DNA from: a bacterium
Lineage (GTDB): Bacteria; UBA8248
NCBI GenBank assembly: GCA_022828125.1
Contig: JAJEJD010000020.1
Location: 310,001 to 374,000 of the forward strand
Direction: 5' to 3'
Length of the DNA: 64,000 bases
Positions 61,221-64,000 of the stretch are shown here, one piece after another. The position numbers and the translations under genes are program-made. The first letter of the stretch is position 1. Each line of letters opens with the position of its first letter. Under the pieces are notes generated by a model that was given only the letters and a program-made list of their open reading frames with translations, was not told where the DNA came from and ran no database searches.

Positions 61221-61285
61221 CCGTCAAGTTCCTATTCGATACCGCTGCCACACATATTGACGGAATAAGGGTTCCGGCATATATT
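61221..61285 (+). promoter_or_regulatory. Promoter with overlapping inverted repeat, lipoprotein copy B
   Basis: TTGACG (61257-61262), a 17-base spacer and TATATT (61280-61285) form a near-consensus promoter. CCGTCAA at 61221-61227 is the inverted partner of TTGACGG at 61257-61263, so the -35 box lies in one arm of a 7-base inverted repeat. The same arrangement recurs before copy C. Confidence 0.7.
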
Positions 61286-61352
61286 CCATTTTGAACGATT
61301 ATTCAAGTTTCCATCATCCACAAATTCGCATCATCCAAAGGAGACGTGAAGG

Positions 61353-62597
61353 ATGTATACGGATTCCTGTAAGTCGCAAAGTGTGTTCGCCGAGACGAAT
61401 CGCGAGGCGGCCAGACGGCATAGCGGGCCTGGACGGCGGGGGCGGTTTTCTCCATCTTCCGCCCCGATCACGAAGATGCTGACGAACTTCGTCCTGCTGA
61501 GCGTTTTTTTATGCGTTGCGCTTGCCGGTTGCGGGGGAGGAGGGTCCGGCCAGGGCGCTTCGGAGATGACGAGAGCCGCCCTCCCCGGCCCCCACCTGTA
61601 CCGGGACCTGCAAAAAACCCTCCCCGAGGTTCTTGGCGAGCAGGCGGCGTCTCCCGAGGGGGGAGTGGTCCGCGAGTTTACCGTCACCCGGTCGTTTCTT
61701 CTTCTGCCTCCGAACACCTTCACCCGTCCGCACCCGCCGACCTGGAGGGTGGACGACGACTCTACCCTGGATTCCGACGTGTATCTGTGGCCCGGCGTGG
61801 GCGGCGGCCACGTCATGCACATACGGGGCCGGGCCGGGCTTCGCGGAAGCTATCCCTTCACCGAAGCGGCGGCGGACTGGGGCGCTCCGGGCGCCGGGCT
61901 GACCTGGCCGACGCTGTATGCGGGTCGCCACCCCTCGGACGTCGGCATCGAGCACGACATTCTTCTCGCCTATGCCGATTCCCGGGGAGGCGGCGAAGCC
62001 CTGGCGTACACCGCCTACGGCTGGTGGGCGATGGCCCCGGTGGTCGGCGGCGGCGCTTCGGACACCACCCGGACGCTCAGCGCCCACGCCGGCATGAGCT
62101 TCGGGCTGGAGACCTTCCCTCGGGACATGCCGGGCTCCCCCGCCGCCCCGCTCACGGCGACGTGGAGCGGCCGCGCCACCGGTCACGCCCAGGATGCGGC
62201 CGGCCGCTGGGTGCTGGAGGGCGACGCCGTGCTGGAGGCGCGGCTGGAGGGTCCCTCCGGCGCCGTCACGGGCGGCGAGATCCGGAACATGCGCATCGCG
62301 CCCTTAGACCCGCGGAGCCTGCAAGTCGATATAAGCCGGGCGGGCGCGTGGCACACGATCGAGTTGCTTGCGGCTTCGGTGGAGGGAAACGGCTACCGGG
62401 GCCGGATTTCCGTCCGGGGTTCGCCTGAAGCCGGCCCCCGGTTCGTCACGCCGGCAGGCAGGTACGAGGGCGCGTTCTACGGCCCGGAAGCGGTGGAAAC
62501 GGCGGGCCAGTGGTGGTTAATCGAAGCCTATCCCGATCCTTCCATGGGAGAGATGGTCGTAGTCGGCGGCTTCGGCGCCAAAAGGGAGCGGCCATGA
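61353..62597 (+). CDS. TbpB-like surface lipoprotein, copy B
   Basis: A 414-residue lipoprotein. It starts 9 bases after AAGGAG with a roughly 41-residue hydrophilic presequence (DSCKSQSVFAETNREAA), then a hydrophobic signal (about 43-59) ending in VALAGC. Cys60 is followed by a Gly-rich run. Beta-strand repeats such as WSGRATGHAQ, VLEGDAVLEARLEG and the C-terminal GRYEGAFYGPEA resemble the TbpB C-lobe barrel. An ATG at 61476 could start a conventional signal peptide, but the presequence is conserved in copy C. Ligand unknown. Confidence 0.78.
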   Translation: MYTDSCKSQSVFAETNREAARRHSGPGRRGRFSPSSAPITKMLTNFVLLSVFLCVALAGCGGGGSGQGASEMTRAALPGPHLYRDLQKTLPEVLGEQAASPEGGVVREFTVTRSFLLLPPNTFTRPHPPTWRVDDDSTLDSDVYLWPGVGGGHVMHIRGRAGLRGSYPFTEAAADWGAPGAGLTWPTLYAGRHPSDVGIEHDILLAYADSRGGGEALAYTAYGWWAMAPVVGGGASDTTRTLSAHAGMSFGLETFPRDMPGSPAAPLTATWSGRATGHAQDAAGRWVLEGDAVLEARLEGPSGAVTGGEIRNMRIAPLDPRSLQVDISRAGAWHTIELLAASVEGNGYRGRISVRGSPEAGPRFVTPAGRYEGAFYGPEAVETAGQWWLIEAYPDPSMGEMVVVGGFGAKRERP

Positions 62598-62616
62598 GGC
62601 ACTGTCTTCGGCGGCG

Positions 62617-62681
62617 CCGTCAAGTGCGATTTCTGCGCCGCGGCCACGCATGTTGACGGAATGAGGAGGCCGGCATATATT
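62617..62681 (+). promoter_or_regulatory. Promoter with overlapping inverted repeat, lipoprotein copy C
   Basis: TTGACG (62653-62658), a 17-base spacer and TATATT (62676-62681). CCGTCAA (62617-62623) pairs with TTGACGG (62653-62659), with the same 36-base offset as before copy B. It is clearly a duplicate of that promoter. Confidence 0.7.
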
Positions 62682-62732
62682 CCATTTTTGAACGATAATT
62701 CAAATTTACATCATCCAAAGGAGATGTGAAGG

Positions 62733-63944
62733 ATGCATCCGGATTCCTGTGGGTCGCAAAGTGTGTTCGCCGGGGAGAACCGGGAGGCGGCCCGCCCGAC
62801 GAAGGGATGGTTCATGCCGTTTCGGCGCCAGCCCGGAGGCTCGACCGAATCACCACGCGGCCGGCGGCGCCGCATCCGCTCATCACTGCGAACCTTCGCT
62901 GCGGCGTCCTTGATCGCGTGTTCCCTGATCCTGCACGGATGCGGCGGTGGCGGCCGCGCCCCGGTCGCCACGCCGGAAGGAGAAGGGCCCGCCGTGATGC
63001 TTCCTCCGACCCCGATGCCACCGCCGGATCCGACGCCCTCACCGGATCCGACTCCGCAGACGCCCCAGCCGCCTCCTCCGACCCCGGCGGTTTCGACGCC
63101 CCCGCCGGTTTCAACGCCACCTCCTCCGTCGTCGGCTCCGCCGTCGCCTCCGGCGCCCCCGCCGCCTGATGCGGCCAGGTTCGGCATCCAATCCAGCGAC
63201 GACTTCGATGCGATCGAGCGGATTCTCAAGTCCATCGACGCCGATGACAACCTCAAGCCGTACCTCGGAGGGCACGTGTTGTCGTACGCCATATACCCCA
63301 GGGCCGTAGCCGCCAATCCGCCTCCGATCAGGGAGCGGCACGGGCTTCCCGCCACGGGCTCGGACTTTATGGACGCCTCGGGGCTGGCGGCGGTGTTCTT
63401 GGGCGAATCCTTCAGGAATAGCTTCCGCAGGGATGCGGGAAGAGGGGATGGAGCGGGATGGTATTTTGCGGCGGACGTATTCACTTATTCGAACTGGGTC
63501 GATGGCGTATTTTTTGGAACCTCGCTCGTATTAGGCACGAGAGAAATCACGCCATTCGTCCTCGGCGTTCCGTCGGGGGTCAATCCTGCGGGCGCGGCGG
63601 GGACGGCCGTCTGGACCGGCTCCGTGACAGGCAGAGAAGTCGGCTCGGTGGTCAACCATCTTGATGGAAGGGCCACGCTGACCTACGATTTCGAGGCCGC
63701 GAACCTCGACGTCGTGTTCGACCAGTTTCGCCAGTACTTCGGAGGTGATGCGTCAGCGCAAGTCGTAAGCGACATCACCTGGGAGGGTCTCTCCGTCTCG
63801 GACGGGAGTTTCGGCGACTGTTCGGGAAGCGGAAACTGCATCCGGGGCCGGTTTTTCGACGACAACGAGGGGAATGCGGCGGAATCGGTCGGGGGCGTGT
63901 TCCGGCACGACAGTCTGAGAGGCGCCTTCGGCGCCGGGCGCTGA
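62733..63944 (+). CDS. TbpB-like surface lipoprotein, copy C
   Basis: A 403-residue lipoprotein whose first 20 residues (DSCGSQSVFAGENREAA) copy the presequence of copy B. The signal helix (about 54-69) ends in LILHGC, with Cys70 and a Gly run. A proline-rich linker (about 88-146) precedes the ligand-binding part. The C-terminal barrel shows WTGSVTGREVGSVVNHLDG, DITWEGLSVSDGSF and SVGGVFRHDSLRGAFGAGR, the closest match to the TbpB barrel end among the three copies. AAGGAG lies before the ATG. It ends the window's annotated content. Confidence 0.82.
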   Translation: MHPDSCGSQSVFAGENREAARPTKGWFMPFRRQPGGSTESPRGRRRRIRSSLRTFAAASLIACSLILHGCGGGGRAPVATPEGEGPAVMLPPTPMPPPDPTPSPDPTPQTPQPPPPTPAVSTPPPVSTPPPPSSAPPSPPAPPPPDAARFGIQSSDDFDAIERILKSIDADDNLKPYLGGHVLSYAIYPRAVAANPPPIRERHGLPATGSDFMDASGLAAVFLGESFRNSFRRDAGRGDGAGWYFAADVFTYSNWVDGVFFGTSLVLGTREITPFVLGVPSGVNPAGAAGTAVWTGSVTGREVGSVVNHLDGRATLTYDFEAANLDVVFDQFRQYFGGDASAQVVSDITWEGLSVSDGSFGDCSGSGNCIRGRFFDDNEGNAAESVGGVFRHDSLRGAFGAGR

Positions 63945-64000
63945 TGAACGCCCGAACCGCCCGGCGCGCTCGGCGTCAGGGCGGTAACCGGGCGAGCCGC

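Noticed and set aside
1-64000. CRISPR arrays, rRNA, transposase or prophage structural genes
   Set aside because: Looked for regular spaced repeats, rRNA cores and typical mobile-element proteins across the window and found none.

Overview
The window is a GC-rich bacterial chromosome segment with an intact, densely packed gene complement. It holds no rRNA, CRISPR array, transposase or integrase. Lipoproteins with lipoboxes, an RlpA/SPOR protein and TbpB-like surface lipoproteins indicate a Gram-negative (diderm) cell. The many family III and family I CoA transferases, MmgE/PrpD, RraA-like, SDR and cupin genes, together with a tungsten-type aldehyde oxidoreductase, suggest an uncultivated heterotroph of the Tectomicrobia/Desulfobacterota/Nitrospinota sort. 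That taxonomic guess rests on gene content only.

Layout. 1-2754: two tandem MmgE/PrpD genes and a PrpB-like lyase. 2969-6137: a TPR protein, two cupin proteins and an alpha/beta hydrolase. 6159-13050: glycolate oxidase glcD-glcE-glcF, divergent from two tandem MFS transporters. 13057-17097: an MDMPI-type protein, an Ldh-family dehydrogenase, a VOC protein, a DsbA-like protein and a PPOX-fold protein. 17174-24245: housekeeping genes leuS, ybgC-like thioesterase, mgtE and hflX, plus a coiled-coil lipoprotein. 24255-32889: a two-domain M16 protease, an UxaA-type dehydratase set with a 2Fe-2S protein, an AhpD-like protein, a family I CoA transferase whose A subunit carries an in-frame TGA, an RraA-like protein and RlpA. 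32895-40971: YyaL, a DUF488 protein, M20 peptidase, and a DLH lipoprotein/DUF3604/PIG-L trio. 41091-46462: flavin reductase, enoyl-CoA hydratase, methylmalonyl-CoA mutase large subunit and aldehyde ferredoxin oxidoreductase. 46553-49747: queE, DUF350, a Gly-rich protein and two tandem SDRs.

From about 49.8 kb onward the character changes. Intergenic spaces are longer and genes look accessory: a DUF4399 protein, three TbpB-like lipoproteins, an ankyrin protein with a decayed copy beside it, an Mrr-type endonuclease, two perfect 30-bp inverted-repeat elements, and a small putative island (56136-58272). The island is bounded by tRNA-Leu(UAA) and a partial direct repeat of that tRNA's 3' end. Inside it are an XRE regulator with a predicted leaderless start, a 337-residue protein I do not recognise and a 69-residue protein. 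The right end carries two divergent paralogous surface lipoproteins that share a duplicated promoter, leader and N-terminal presequence.

Metabolically the window reads as catabolism of small organic and 2-hydroxy acids: uptake by MFS transporters, oxidation by GlcDEF and Ldh-family enzymes, dehydration by UxaA and MmgE/PrpD enzymes, cleavage by the PrpB-like lyase and possibly the RraA-like protein, CoA activation by CoA transferases, and propionate/methylmalonyl-CoA handling. Substrates are not determinable from sequence alone.
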